Assembly: GCA_027625915.1 (NCBI GenBank)
Contig: JANTQA010000023.1
Coordinates: 5,952,001-6,016,000 of the forward strand
DNA length: 64,000 nucleotides
Direction: 5' to 3'
Source of the DNA: Anaeramoeba flamelloides
Lineage: Eukaryota > Metamonada > Anaeramoebidae
The translations under genes and the position numbers were made by a program. The notes under the pieces are model-generated. The model searched no databases, was not told the DNA's origin, and saw only the letters and a program-made list of their open reading frames with translations. Shown here one piece after another: positions 34,786-46,856 of the stretch; within the stretch, counting starts at the first letter, position 1; every line of letters starts with the position of its first letter.

Positions 34786-35285
34786 GGGAGAGGCTATTCA
34801 ACAAAATTACCTCCTGTTTGCCGTTAGCTTTTCTTGAGTTTTCTGTTTATTTGGAAAATAACCCAGAACACCTAACAAATAAAATAGAAAACCGCAAAAA
34901 AACCTAGAACACTTAACAAATAAAATAGAAAACCTGAAAAAAACCTAGGCAATCTACGGCACTTGATGACACTCTACGGCACTTTTTTAAACCCTAAGAT
35001 TTTGTTTTGAGTTTTTTTATCCTAACTATAATGTAGGAAAGATTATAACTCATAGGATAGCCTTTCTTTAAAATAATGAATAGAAAAAAATATAATTTAT
35101 TTTGAACAAAGAAAGGAAAAAGGAGAACGTAAAGAAAGAAATTTAAAAAAAGAACAAAAAAAGTAAAAACTGCATTTTAAAGTGTAATTTTGCACCACGA
35201 GTATTGGATGGGTTATTTGTTGTTTACCTTTTATGTTGATTACGTTGAAAATATCTAGATCAACGTCATAATACCGCCTATTTTT
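34786..35285. repeat. Complex repeat, partner of 28606-29360
   Basis: Contains a tandem pair of about 45 bp (AACCTAGAACACTTAACAAA and a close copy just before it) and a doubled CTACGGCACTT near 34952-34984. The right part aligns with 29030-29360 (TAATGTAGG, AAGATTATAACTCATA). The left inverted modules of the partner are mostly absent. Confidence 0.6.
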
Positions 35286-35469
35286 TTCTATAGTGTAACT
35301 TGTTTGGGTAGTATGTGGATCCCATTACAAGGTATTATTAGCATACTCCCCAAAGTTAAACCAAGTACAAGTCAATCGTATCTAAAAAGAAGTTAAATTT
35401 CCACCACGATTTATATTCTTCAATACTTTTCGCAACAAAATTAGAACCTCAAGTGTTGATCATTTTTCT

Positions 35470-35655
35470 TCTTATCTACTTTTTAATATTTAAAAAAAAA
35501 AAGGCAAAAAAAAAAGTGAATGGAAAAATATAAAGCTTGATATTTTTTTGAATTGGAAATTTCATATAATTAAATTTTTTCTTCTTAGATCTCTTCAAAT
35601 CTTTTAAGCACGTGTAATTCACTGATTAAAAATGGGCTATTTTGACTGGAAAATA
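35470..35655. mobile_element. MITE family C fragment (right end)
   Basis: GTGTAATTCACTGATTAAAA followed by ATGGGCTATTTTGACTGGAAAA matches 49885-49920 in the same order. No left end was found within 550 bp, so the copy is truncated or too diverged. Confidence 0.5.
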
Positions 35656-35862
35656 GTTTATATTGAAAATAAAATGAGTTTTCTCAAAAGTAAAATAACA
35701 CAAATTAAGTTAAAAAAAAATAAAAAATAAAAAATAAATGTTTTTGAAATTAATTCTAATTTCTCTATTATTATTTTATTTATAAGGCAATATATATAAA
35801 TATATATATATATATATATTAGAAATATTTGATGATAAAAATTAAAATTGTAGTTTATCTTT

Positions 35863-38800
35863 TTATTTTCTTGATCCACCGAACTGGATACTTCTAGTAA
35901 TATTCATTTTAATACCAGAACTTTCACCAGAATAAGAACCTTTTAATTTCTTGTAACCACCAACTTTAGTTTTCCATTTGTTCATTGCCTTTTGGTATTT
36001 AAGTTTTCGTTTGATACGTGGATTTCTCGTTTTTTTGTTGATTCTTTTTGTTAAGTCTGCATTCTTCAAAATTTGATAATTAATGTTTCGTTTTTCTCCA
36101 TCTTTTACGATTTTATCTGGTTCTGGGATGATCGAAACTGTTTTTCCCTTTCTTCTGTTTTGCTTTTTCTTTTGCTTTTTTTTCTTTTTATTTTCTTTTT
36201 TCTTTTTTAACTTGATTTGTTCTTCAATTTGTTGATAATAATTATTTGCTTCATCATCATTATCTTGATTTGATATATATGAATTTTTACGTGATCTTTT
36301 GCTGATATTTTCTTCATTCATTCCATTGTCATCACCATCTTCATTATTAAACGCATTTAATTTCCTTTTCTCTCTATTTGTATCTGGGTTGACTTCAATT
36401 TCTTTGTTTTTTATATTTACATTATTTTGTTTACTTGAAGAGGTGGAAAATCTAACAAATTGCTCTTCTTCCGATTCTGATTCCGATTCTGAATTAAAAT
36501 CAGAAGAAGATTCAATTTTGGGTTTTGATTCAGATTTTGATTTAGATTTAGATTCAGAAGAGGAAGGATTGGTTGTGGCTTTTAATTCTTTTTTCGATTT
36601 TTTATTAACTTTTTCAGATTGGATTTTTTTGTTCTTTTTTTCATTTTTTGATTTAACATTTGTTTTAGCTGTTGTCTTTTTAGTTGCCGTTATTTTTTTT
36701 TTATTGTACGACCTGATTTCTTTTTCTTGTTTTAATAATCGATCGTTTATTTTTTTCATTTGTTTTATAATTTCTCGTTGTTTGACTATTTGATCAATGA
36801 CTGGGTGGTTTTTAACACCACTTTGCTTTGCTTTTAAAACTAAATAAAATGAGATGTTCATGCAATAATTCAATAATAAGACTATTAAAAAATTATTTAA
36901 TAAAATTATTTTAATGAAAAGAAATAATTAAAAAAAGAATAAAAGTTTAATGTTAATTACAGATGTTAAAAGAAAAAAAGAACAAGAATTTGAATTATTA
37001 GTTTTTTTTTCAGGAATATCAAGTCAATTTAATAAATATTTTGATTTATTAGTATACTAATGATATATTCTTTCATTATGTATGAATTTAGTGTTTAGTT
37101 GTCGAAAATATCATTAATATAAATATTTTGATTTATTCTTATTATTTTTTAAAAATGTAAGAATAATAAATCGTAAAATTGATTTATTCGATTTTTTTCT
37201 TTTTTTTTTCTTTTTTCATAGAAATTTTCAAAAATATTGGCCAAATTGTTTGACTTAATCTTTTAAGCAATTTGAGTGATGCCTTTGAAAACATTTGTGA
37301 CTTGCTTTTTTAAAATGACTGTATTTTTAATTTTTTATTCATTAATTAATCTTAGTTTTTTTTCTGTTTTTTTTTAATCAAATAATTTGTTGTTTTATTT
37401 CAATCATTTGTAAATTGATCGGTATTATCTTTCTTTTCTTTTCAATTCTTTTCTTTTGAAGTGTTCTTTGGGTTTGTGAAATATGGAAAAAAAAGAAATT
37501 TTACAGTTTTCAGAAAAATAAATAATCATAAACACTTCTAAATTTATAAGATATATAAAAAAAAATTTAGCTCAATTTAAATTTTTGGAAATTTACTAGT
37601 CATATTTTCAAAACACTTCAAACCAAAGAAGATTTCAAAAATCAACCTTTTATAATGTTTCTTTTGATTTAAGTCAATAAAATTCTTTACTCAAAGAAAG
37701 TTTGAAAAAAATATAAAAAATGCAAATTGAACTAAAAAACTTGAAAACATTTTTTCCAATTTCTAAATATTAAAGGATGTTACACTTCAAATGAATTCTG
37801 AAAATATATTACAAATTCCTTCCTTTCATTTTGGTTAAGACAAAAAATTCATTTAGACATCATCACCTTAAATAATGTTTGTTATTTTCTTTTAAGAAAT
37901 TAACTTTTGGAAATTAAGTATTCTCAACAAAGATTTAAAATGATTTTAAAATAATCGAAGACAGCAAGAGAAAAGAAAAATAAACAAAACAAAACAATCA
38001 AAAAAAAGGAAAGAAAAGAAAAGGAAAGGAAACTTACAATAACGTGATTGGTAAAATGAATCGACATTATTCAGGTTTTTTTATTTTTTTTAAGGCTTTT
38101 AATTTTTGGATCAAGTCTTTCTTGTATTTCTTTGGAGTACTTCTGAAGATCCATCAAAAGAGAAAGTAATTCTGGTGATTGGCTAACCAAATATTTTAAT
38201 TTCTCTTGGTTTGAAAAGCCTGAAATATCTTTATTGATTTTTTCAAAATGGATTCGTTCAAGATCAATTTCATTGAGCTCCTGATTCAGTGCATCAAGCA
38301 TAGTTCGGTCTCCTCTGTTTTTTTAATTTTAAATTCTTTTTTTTTTGTTTGATCTTCTTTTTTGTGAAAATCTTTTGTTTGTTTATCCATTTTTGTTTTT
38401 ATTTTTTTTATGTTGTTTGGTTTTGTTAAAAAGAAAATTGGTTTGTTGTAATTTCAATTTGGAGTTTTAAATATTTTGTAAAATGGCGAAAGAATGGTTT
38501 TTCATTTTTTAAATTGTTATCAAAGGAAAAACAAAAAAGAATTGAAATTTAAAAAAAAATTAAAGAAGGTTGAAACTACGTAATCAAAAAATAAAAAAAC
38601 AAAAAAAAAAAACTATAAAAAAAAAAACTGTAATTACTTTTCAATTTCACCAAAATCCTCTGCTTTAAAATTTCCTGCTCTTGCTTTTTGAAGTTTGATT
38701 GCTTCCTTTTCCATCTCATTGATATCTTGTTCATCATCAGAGTGTGCTTCTTCTTTTAATTGTGAGGAGTAAAAAGTTTGTTTTTCATAACCCCATCCTC

Positions 38801-39053
38801 CAATTTTGTCAGCTTTTTTTCTGATGGCTTCTTGATCAATCTCATAACTTGGTATTTGTGAAACAGCCTTGTAAGACAAATCCGATTCATCAATTTGTGT
38901 GTTGATGGGCTCACTTGAGTCACTTGAAATATCACTTGAAGATTGTGCTCCAATTGCTAAAACAGATTCAGATTCATAACTTGAACTGTCTGATTCTTCT
39001 GAACTGCTCGATGGAGAGTTCTTAAATGAAAGGTTTTGTTTCTTACCACTCAT
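35863..39053 (-). CDS. UTP3: UTP3/SAS10 small-subunit processome protein, three exons, frame shift at an A7 run
   Basis: Exons (5' to 3' on the minus strand) are 39053-38638, 38314-38038 and 36881-35863, about 570 residues. The N-terminus is Ser/acidic with GGWGYEKQTFYSS and then MEKEAIKLQKARAGNFKAED, as in UTP3. The Sas10/Utp3/C1D domain follows (FSNQEKLKYLVSQSPELLSL; FLLLNYCMNISFYLVLKAK; HPVIDQIVKQREII). After a Lys/Ser/Glu-rich linker comes the conserved tail NYQILKNADLTKR, RNPRIKRKLKYQKA, SSGIKMNITRSIQFGG. UTP3 is part of the U3 processome that cleaves 18S precursor in the nucleolus. In exon 2 the frame reaches AAT AAA AAA ACC TGA, whereas the family sequence continues one base back (AAC CTG AAT AAT GTC, giving LNNVDSFYQSRY). 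One extra A in the A7 run (38076-38082), or -1 slippage, would reconcile this. An assembly error is the simplest cause. Confidence 0.9.
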
Positions 39054-40429
39054 AAATATGATTTAAATTTGAATTTAGATTTCAATCAAAGATTTGGTTT
39101 AAATTTTGAAAATTTTGTTTGGCTTTTAATCAAAAAAAGAAAAATTCAAATGAAAAACAATGAAAAAATGATGGATCTTTGATCTTTTATTTGTTTCTTC
39201 AATAATCTTTTGGTTTCTTAATTTTTATATTCCATTTAAAGTGAATGTTCATCTTTGTATTCTTTTTACGGATAAAAATATTCAATTATAATCATTTTTT
39301 ATTCAGATCATTTCCAATAATTATTATATTTCATTCTCCAAAATACAGCCATTGTCAAAACTAAGATACAAGAAAATTCCAAATCGTAGTCTATTTTTGA
39401 AACTTTTTTTGAAAGTTCCTTTGTTAAAAAAAAAGAAAGTAAAGATGAATTGAAATTTTTTTCCCATTTATTATTCAACTACCAGTATTGAAGGTAAACC
39501 TTTTGAGTTCACAGTTATTTGAATACAACTTAATTTCTATTCGTAAAATAGTTATTAGAGTTTACATTATTTTATAAAAATAGATTCTTGTATAAATAAA
39601 AAATCCCAAGATTTTCTATCAGAAAAATCAATATTTCAGAACATTTTAAAGTTTGAGTCATCAATTTAAAGACTCCAAAGTTGTAAAATATCTATCTTGT
39701 TTTTGTTTTGAAGTGTAGATTAGTTACTAAAACATTGATTAGTTTTGATTTTAGTTTAATTTCAAGTGTTAGTTGTATTTTCAATAAATTTTCGATTTGT
39801 TAGAAATCATTTGTCAAAATATTCTTTTTGTTAATTTTTTAATTTTAAAAAAAAAAATATAATTTTTCGGTGTTTTCTTAAAAAATTATTGAGTTAATCT
39901 TGAAATTAAAAAAATCGAAAAAATAGTTACTTTTTTTGAATTTTTAAAGATTAATTTTTAAATACTGATGAGAATAAATTTAGTTTCGATTTAGATTTTT
40001 TAAATTTCGCCAAGTTAAACTAAAAAATTACAAAATTACAATTTTTACTTATGATCTTTTGTAAAAAATTTTATTAATTAATTTTTTAACAATATTTCTA
40101 ATAGATTTTTTAGAGAAATTTGAACAATAAATCATGGTTTACCTTTAATTACAACAGAATATAAATATTGTCTAATCTCAAACCAAGAATTTCCTTAATT
40201 TGTAGTATGGGCTATTCTATTCAAATTATGTTACTAAAAACAGTTTAAAGACGAATTAATAATATTAATTTTTTATATTTTTTTAGTAAAAGTAATACAC
40301 AATTAAGAAAATAGCTTTGAGACATAGGTAATCTATTGATAATTTAATATCATTTTACAATTTTTATTAATTGGTATATTGTAAATTTGGGTAATTTCGG
40401 TAAATAAATGGTGGTTATTTTTATTAAAA

Positions 40430-41060
40430 CAATTATTAAAAACATATTCCCCCCAAATTTTTTTTTATTAATTTTGAGAAAATATCAACAAATTAAAATT
40501 TATACTCCAATTCAAAAGATTTTAACATACCAAAATCCAATTTGTGAAAAAAAAATACTTATTTTATCAATTCAAGAAGAAATACCAAATTCGAACCATT
40601 TGGTAATTGAAATGTTAACAATACTTTATAATAAATTACAATACTCACAAAACAAAAAATAAATAACTATCAATACAAATAAATCAAAGGTGTATTAAAA
40701 ATTTAGAGAGAGCAAAACAAAAAAATTCATAGGTAAATTGGTTTAAATTCTATTAAGAATATTGATCGATTAAATGTTCGAGACCATCAATCAATTTTAT
40801 TTGAGTTCTTATATTTTGAACAACTCAACTTTAATATAATATCAATTGTTGAAAAAAATTATATCGATCAAACGAAACAAGTTAATTAATTCAAAAAAAT
40901 GAAATGAAAACAAAAAACTAAAAAGCCGAAAAAATGATTTTGATATTTTATAAAAATCAAAATTATTTCCAATTTGAATGAAATTGTATTATTGTGAATT
41001 TTTGGAACATTTCATCTGTGTGGAAAATTTTGAATTTTAGTTTAGTGGCGTTAAAAGTTT
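40430..41060 (+). repeat. ~600 bp dispersed repeat, partner of 31080-31735
   Basis: Co-linear with the 31 kb copy and lacking its (AT)n expansion. This copy keeps an open frame at 40408-40662 containing YTPIQKILTYQNPICEKK and IPNSNHLVIEMLTILYNKLQ. The corresponding frame is broken at 31 kb, so any protein is an inactive remnant or chance. Confidence 0.65.
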
Positions 41061-41138
41061 TGAAATATTTTTTTTTGTCATTTTTAAATATTTTTAATTG
41101 AAGGTTCTTTGATTTGAAAATTCCAGTATCCCAAATAA

Positions 41139-41179
<41 letters not shown>

Positions 41180-41234
41180 GATTTAAAAATAATTATCTGG
41201 ATATTTTTCCAATGGTATAATGAATTTAATTATA

Positions 41235-42264
41235 AACTCAATTCCAAAAATTGGGGCACACCTTCAAAATCAATTTAATTCCAAGAAAGGTGTTATTTGA
41301 CTCTTAAATAGAAACATTAGATATTAACAATCAATGTAAATAATTTTAAAGTTAATTATTTATCATTTTTTTTTTATTATTTTTTGATTTTTGATTTTCA
41401 ATAATTTTTTTGATTTTTTTTGGATTCTTTTTTTTTCAAAACTTTTAGAAAATCTCAAAATCACTTTAAAATGAAATTTAAAAGTTTTCATTCTGATCAC
41501 AAAAAAAATTTTTTTTTTCTCTCAAAAAGAAAAAAGATTCTTTTTTTATCGAGAAAAATTTTTTTGAAAGAAAATCATGATGTGGGGTGCTAGAGCACAT
41601 TGCCTACAAACAGACCTTATTATCATTAATGGAAGTATGAATACTGGATGTATTATTAATGATATTATCAAAAAAATCAAATGTAATTCAACTCGCTAAT
41701 TCAGAATATGGTGAGTTGAAATGGATTTTCAAAAAGGGTGGAGCTTGTCCACATACTTCAAAAAAAAAACTCAAACTTACTTAAATTGGGTATGTAATGT
41801 TCTGGAACCTTGATCCCCAATTCCATAAATTTAAATCCAATTGGGGATTTATGGATAATAAACTGAAAAATTGTAACCAAAAAACGAAGAAGAATTTTTA
41901 AAATTTTCACTAATATATGGAATACTTTGAGTTGGGAAACCTAAGATAATTAGTAAACTCTATATTTAAAACGATAGATTTAGTTATTAAAAGACAAGCT
42001 GAATCTATTAATAGTATTTATTAATTTTTCTTTCAATAAAAATGAATTTTTTGGTAACCGTGTTCCAACAATAGGGGCACACTTTTTTTTATTTTTTCTT
42101 TTTTATTTTTCGAATTGAATTTTAAATTTACTATAAAATATATAAATAGTATTAATTAAATATTTTTGGGTCTTTTATTATTTTAATGTTTAAGTATTAT
42201 GTATTTTGGGGTATATTTTTATTAATGTAATTTTTTTTTATGTTACATTTTTTGGAATTGAGTC
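41235..42264 (+). mobile_element. Tc1/mariner DNA transposon relic with transposase remnants
   Basis: ACTCAATTCCAAAAA (41236-41250) and TTTTTGGAATTGAGT (42249-42263) are inverted ends, with TA outside each (41233-41234 and 42265-42266). Total length of about 1.03 kb suits a mariner-type element. Inside, 41578-41680 reads MMWGARAHCLQTDLIIINGS, then MNTG, like the VWG...G.M motif of Tc1 transposases. About 41740-41775 reads GGACPHTSKKKLKL, like the DNAPxHTSK motif whose Asp is catalytic (here the segment lacks it). Frames are interrupted by stops and shifts, and the N-terminal DNA-binding part is not seen. The element is dead. It is the only transposase trace found and could be kin to the enzyme that moved the TA-flanked MITEs. 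Confidence 0.7.
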
Positions 42265-44396
42265 TAGTTCTAGGTTTTCAATTTGTTTGATAAATTAAAA
42301 AATTCTTTTTTTAAAAAAACAATCATAATGTAAGTATCTTTGGTAAATTGTCTATAGAGATAATCTATGAAATTTTTATCGTAAAAAATAATAAAAATGA
42401 AATTAGAGTTAACTAAATTCTTGAATAATATTCATATTTATAAATTAAAAATATTTTTGTAGTTCAACAAACAAAAAGATCTTTAAAAAAAAACTTTTTT
42501 TTTGAAAAAAGAAGAAAAAAAAAAAACAATAGAAAAATAATGATATTAACAAAAGATTTATTTTTCTTATGTTACATATTGATTAATAATTTGATTCTGT
42601 CCTTTTCAATTCTAAAAATAATCTTTTGAGTAAATAATTTTTTCCAATTTTAATAACATTTCATTATATAATAATATAAATACAAATAAATAGATTTTCT
42701 AGCTATTGATTAATTCATAGAGTTATTTCTAAAAAAGTGGTGTAAATTTATATACAATTATCAAAACAGAAATATGTAATTTTAAATTGGATAAAATTAC
42801 AGCAGGTTATCTTGTTTGAGGTTCTAAAGAATTCATTTTCTTTTATTTAGGATTTATAAGATCACCTAATATGAACACCAATATCAAATATAAAAGAGGC
42901 AAGCAAATAAATGGAGATTATAATTTTCAATCTATTTCTTAATTTGTTCTTATATTTCAAGAACAATCTGAAAATGAAGTGAATATTTTTTCTGATTTAT
43001 TATTCAAATTCAGGTCTCAAACTTACTTTAATGATCATTTAAATATTTAAATATCTTTTTTTTTTTATGAATCATTTTAATCCTTGTTATATACTATTTT
43101 AAGGACAATTTATATTCGAACTTCTTTGGGTTTTTTTTAAAGACAATCTAGGGGGTTACGGTTGTGTTTTCACAATAACAACATGTTGAAGATTTAATAC
43201 TGGCATTTGAATTCAAAATGGAAAAAAATTTCAACTCATTTTTAATTTCCTAATATAAATGAAAACAGAAACAACAAGAAATTGCAACTTATTTTTTTGA
43301 AAACTCTCTTAAGAGAAAAAAAAATCAGAAAATCTGGTGTAAATTTCTTCCTATTTATAAATCAAATACCAGTAATTTGTTCCAAAAGTTCTTTTGAAGC
43401 ACTACCTAAATTCAGTAGATTGTCTGAAGATCCCTCCAAAGAGTCTCTAATTTAGATTGTATGAGACCAACTGTCTTTTTATATTTATAATCTGTTTTAA
43501 TAATAAAATTCTAGATAATTTTTAAGTTTTTTTGATATCTATATTTTGAGTGAAATCTGTTATGATGACAACTGTCTTAAAACCCAATATCTTTCTCCTC
43601 AAAGTTTCAAAATTGTTTTTCTGTTTGAACTAAAAATGGATGAACTATATTAAGAAAGAATTTAAACAAAAGAAAAATGTGATATGATTACTATTGAGAA
43701 TTCAGAGATTTGTTTTATTTTTTTCATAATTTGTTAGTTACACAATTTTTTATTTTTATTTCAACTATTATTTTCTTGTTAATTTATTGAGAACCCTTCC
43801 AAGAAGAAAAAAATTCGATTTTTAACAATGTAAACTCTAATTTGATCGTATTTTTCAAAAAGAATTCTGTATTATTTGAAGAACTATTTTTTGATACTGT
43901 AAATAACATAAATTGAATTTGTGCTCACTTAACCGTGAATAGTAAATAAAAGCAAAGTAGAGAATTGAAATTCATGACTTTCACAAACTTTTCATTTTAT
44001 CATTTTTTCTTTGTTTGTTTTTTGGAATGTAAATAGTTTAATCAATTTTTTTTTTATTTTTTTTTATTCTTTGTATTTTTTTTACAAACCACTCAATACA
44101 AAACAATTTTACTTTTTAACCAAACCAGTATTACTTTTAATTTTTGTTTGGCCATTTTCTTCAAACTTTTCCTAACATAATTCTCAAACGAGGTTTTTCT
44201 TTTTTTTTATTTTTTTTTTTTTTTTTTTTTATTAATTTTTGTTTTCTTTTTATTCTTTTTTTTTTACATTCTTTTTGTTTTCATTTTAATAAATAGAATC
44301 ACAAGAATTAGTTTATCTTTCAAACAACAACCAGATTTTTTCACTCTTCATTTTTTTTATAATACACTCTTTGCTATATTTTCTGAAATACATTAA

Positions 44397-45650
44397 ATGA
44401 ACGAACCACAATTGAACATTAATGAAGCAACAAGAAATATTGAGGAGAATAAAATTAACGAACAAAACAATGAAACAATTCCACAAAATACTGAAAAAGG
44501 TAATAACATTAGTAGCAACAGCAACAGTAACAGTAACAGTAACAGTAGTTTAGTGAATGATAATAAAGATAGTTTAAATCCAAATTTAATGAACAACCAA
44601 AACAATGTTTACTCTCCAAACGAAAAAAGAAATGATCATGAGAAAGATAGGTTTAACTATCGAAACTATTCTCCTGAAAGAAATAAGGAAAGGTACAGGG
44701 ACAGAGAAAGGGAAAGAGAAAGGGAAAGGGAAAGGGAAAGAGATCGGTTTTATTCAAAAAACCGAAGCAGAAGAAGATCCCCAATTCGTGAAAGGGATAA
44801 TTTTTATGATGATGACAGAAGGAGAAGTTATGGAAGAAGAAGAAATGAAAGGAGGTACACTTCGCCAATAAGGGATAATAAGTATTATTTGGAAAGATCA
44901 AGAAGATCGCCAATAAAAGAAAGAGAAAGGGGAAGGGAACGAGATAGAGACAGAGACAGAGACAGAGACAGAGACAGAGACAGATACAGAAACAGAGATA
45001 GAGATAGAGAAAGAGAAAGGTATAGAGAAAGATATCGATCACCAATTAGGAGAAATAGAAGACATACACCATCTCCAGAAAAATACAGGACTAATGAAAA
45101 ATCGATGAACCAAAGGAAACAAATGCATGACAATAATAACGATCAAAATAAAAGAGAGGATCTCAATAAAGAGGAAATTTTTGAAATTCTTAATAAACAA
45201 TTAAACACTAATATAATTTCATCCCAAATAAATAAAAATGAAATTAATAATGAAAAGATTTTCGATAAAAAACTTAGTATTGAAGAAATTACAAAAAAAT
45301 TAAATTCAGACCTTTCGAAAATAAAAAAACCTGATTTCATTACTAGTCAAAATTTATCACTAAATAAAATTAACCCTGAAAATATAAATAATAACACCTT
45401 TCAATCTCAAAATCAAGTTATGATGGAGGATCAAGCAATCAGGACAAATGAAAATAACTCCAAAATTGCAGGCGAAAATTTAAGAAACTCTAATACGAAT
45501 AATAGAGAGCCAATTCAATTCAACAACCAATCTCAAACAAATGTTAATTCAAATATTCCACAAAGAAAACGTTCATACAATAATAATAATCATTATCATC
45601 ATCAAAATAACCAATTTCAAAAAAGAAGAAAAGATATTAACAAATCGTAA
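44397..45650 (+). CDS. RS/RE/RD-rich nuclear protein, SR-like without RRM
   Basis: A single open frame of 417 residues. Residues 1-75 are Asn/Ser/Glu-rich (including a poly Asn-Ser tract at about 41-51). About 76-235 is an arginine domain of alternating Arg-Glu and Arg-Asp, punctuated by SP motifs such as RRRSPIRER, RRYTSPIRD, RRSPIKER and RRHTPSPEK, which are typical targets of SR-protein kinases. The rest is polar and Asn-rich with a possible helical segment (EEIFEILNKQLNTN) and a final basic patch QKRRKDINKS. No RRM, zinc finger or DEAD box is visible, so it resembles RS-domain splicing co-factors more than classical SR proteins. The Arg-Asp run comes from a GACAGA hexanucleotide repeat at about 44942-44985. 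Splicing involvement is inferred from composition only. Upstream exons are possible but not evident. Confidence 0.75.
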   Translation: MNEPQLNINEATRNIEENKINEQNNETIPQNTEKGNNISSNSNSNSNSNSSLVNDNKDSLNPNLMNNQNNVYSPNEKRNDHEKDRFNYRNYSPERNKERYRDRERERERERERERDRFYSKNRSRRRSPIRERDNFYDDDRRRSYGRRRNERRYTSPIRDNKYYLERSRRSPIKERERGRERDRDRDRDRDRDRDRYRNRDRDRERERYRERYRSPIRRNRRHTPSPEKYRTNEKSMNQRKQMHDNNNDQNKREDLNKEEIFEILNKQLNTNIISSQINKNEINNEKIFDKKLSIEEITKKLNSDLSKIKKPDFITSQNLSLNKINPENINNNTFQSQNQVMMEDQAIRTNENNSKIAGENLRNSNTNNREPIQFNNQSQTNVNSNIPQRKRSYNNNNHYHHQNNQFQKRRKDINKS

Positions 45651-46780
45651 TTTTTCTTTTTTCTTTTTTTTTTTTTTTTTTTTTTACCTTTAATCTTTTT
45701 TCTTTTTTTTTTAGACATTTTAATATTGATTCTTTGGTCAGATTATTATCCAAAAATAACCACTCACATAGGTTTTTCTTTAATGTATTTTTTTAGAAAG
45801 GTAATTTCATAAATATTAACCCAAATTTTGAATAATTTTTTGAAACAAAAAACAAAAATATACTCGCTCTCAAAAAGACCAGTATTAAAAAATTTAATCC
45901 GACTTAAAAAAAAAAACATTCTATTCTTTTTTAAAGGGTTTTTGAGAAGACTATATTTCAAAATTTCTGTTTGTAAAAGATTAAAGTAACTTATTATTAT
46001 TAAAATTTATTATCCAAATGAAGAAATAAAACTCAAAACATTAATTAATAAAAAATCAGTGATTTGGTTTAATTATTTTTAAAAAATAATTCTGTTATTC
46101 ATTTAAATTTCCAATTTTATTTTGAACTTGATGCCAAATAGAAAAAAAATAATGAACTCAAATAATAAATATCAATAAGAACTTTTATTTTTATACAACA
46201 AACAAACCTTATTTTTTTTATAAATGTAAAATTAACATTTTTCGGAGCATGACTCAAAAATTAATTAAGGACTATTCGGATTTTATGGTCGGTGAATACT
46301 ATTTTTCCGCCTAGTAACATATTTGTAGACTTAAAAGAAACTTGATCTAAGGGATCTTGCTAACTTGAAAAATTTAGGTTTTTTTTGGAAAATTTTGAGT
46401 TGGGCAAAGACATTTTTGGTACATATTTAACATCTTTGTTATTTTCTCTTCACGAATCTTAGTAGAATTCTTGAACAAATAAAGAATTCCTTGCTTTCTT
46501 CTTTGGTGTATCTAAATTGGTTTATTTGATACTGAATTTTTTTTTTGGGTTAATTTTGTTTGGTTGGGTATTCAAAAGTTAAGTTTATTGATTTAGTTAA
46601 TGGAGTTGTTATTTATTCCCCAAAACTTTCCTTTTCCAATCACTTCTGAGTTGTGTTTGAATTAAAAAGTCGGTTGTTGACTTTTATTGTTTTTTTAAAT
46701 AAAAAATTAAAAAATTTCCCTTTATCAAATCCAAATAATTCGCTCCAAATTTTGAAGAAAAAAATTTCATTACGAAAATT

Positions 46781-46856
46781 CCGCTCCACTTTCCTTTCAA
46801 GTATGTTAGAGTGTAGCGAGAGAGTATAAATATACTTGAAAAGAAAGTGGAGTGGC
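46781..46856. other. Hairpin with ~24 bp stem, precursor-like
   Basis: CCGCTCCACTTTCCTTTCAA then GTAT pairs with ATACTTGAAAAGAAAGTGGA then GTGG, with two or three mismatches and a loop of about 27 nt. Weaker pairing extends outward to about 46768-46870. It is notably richer in C/G than its surroundings. Confidence 0.8.

Larger units (their letters stand above)
34583..35862. other. Intergenic stretch with two repeat fragments
   Basis: Lies between the 3' ends of two convergent genes (eL6 and UTP3). It holds the repeat 34786-35285 and a family C right-end fragment (about 35470-35655). A (TA)n run lies at about 35790-35820. No gene. Confidence 0.6.
39054..44396. other. Gene-poor stretch with a transposon relic
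   Basis: Holds the repeat at 40430-41060, a poly-T tract of about 30 (41144-41176) and a Tc1/mariner relic (41235-42264). Bases about 43340-43460 contain interrupted protein-like frames on both strands (for example SLEGSSDNLLNLGSASKELL on the minus strand) that may be debris of a gene. The remainder is A/T-rich. Bases 44030-44390, upstream of the RS-rich gene, are T-rich with several T9-T22 runs. Confidence 0.55.

Noticed and set aside
46246-46313. Tiny ATG frame reading MTQKLIKDYSDFMVGEYYFS
   Set aside because: Codon make-up looks coding-like, but at about 22 residues with no context it cannot be distinguished from chance or a gene remnant.
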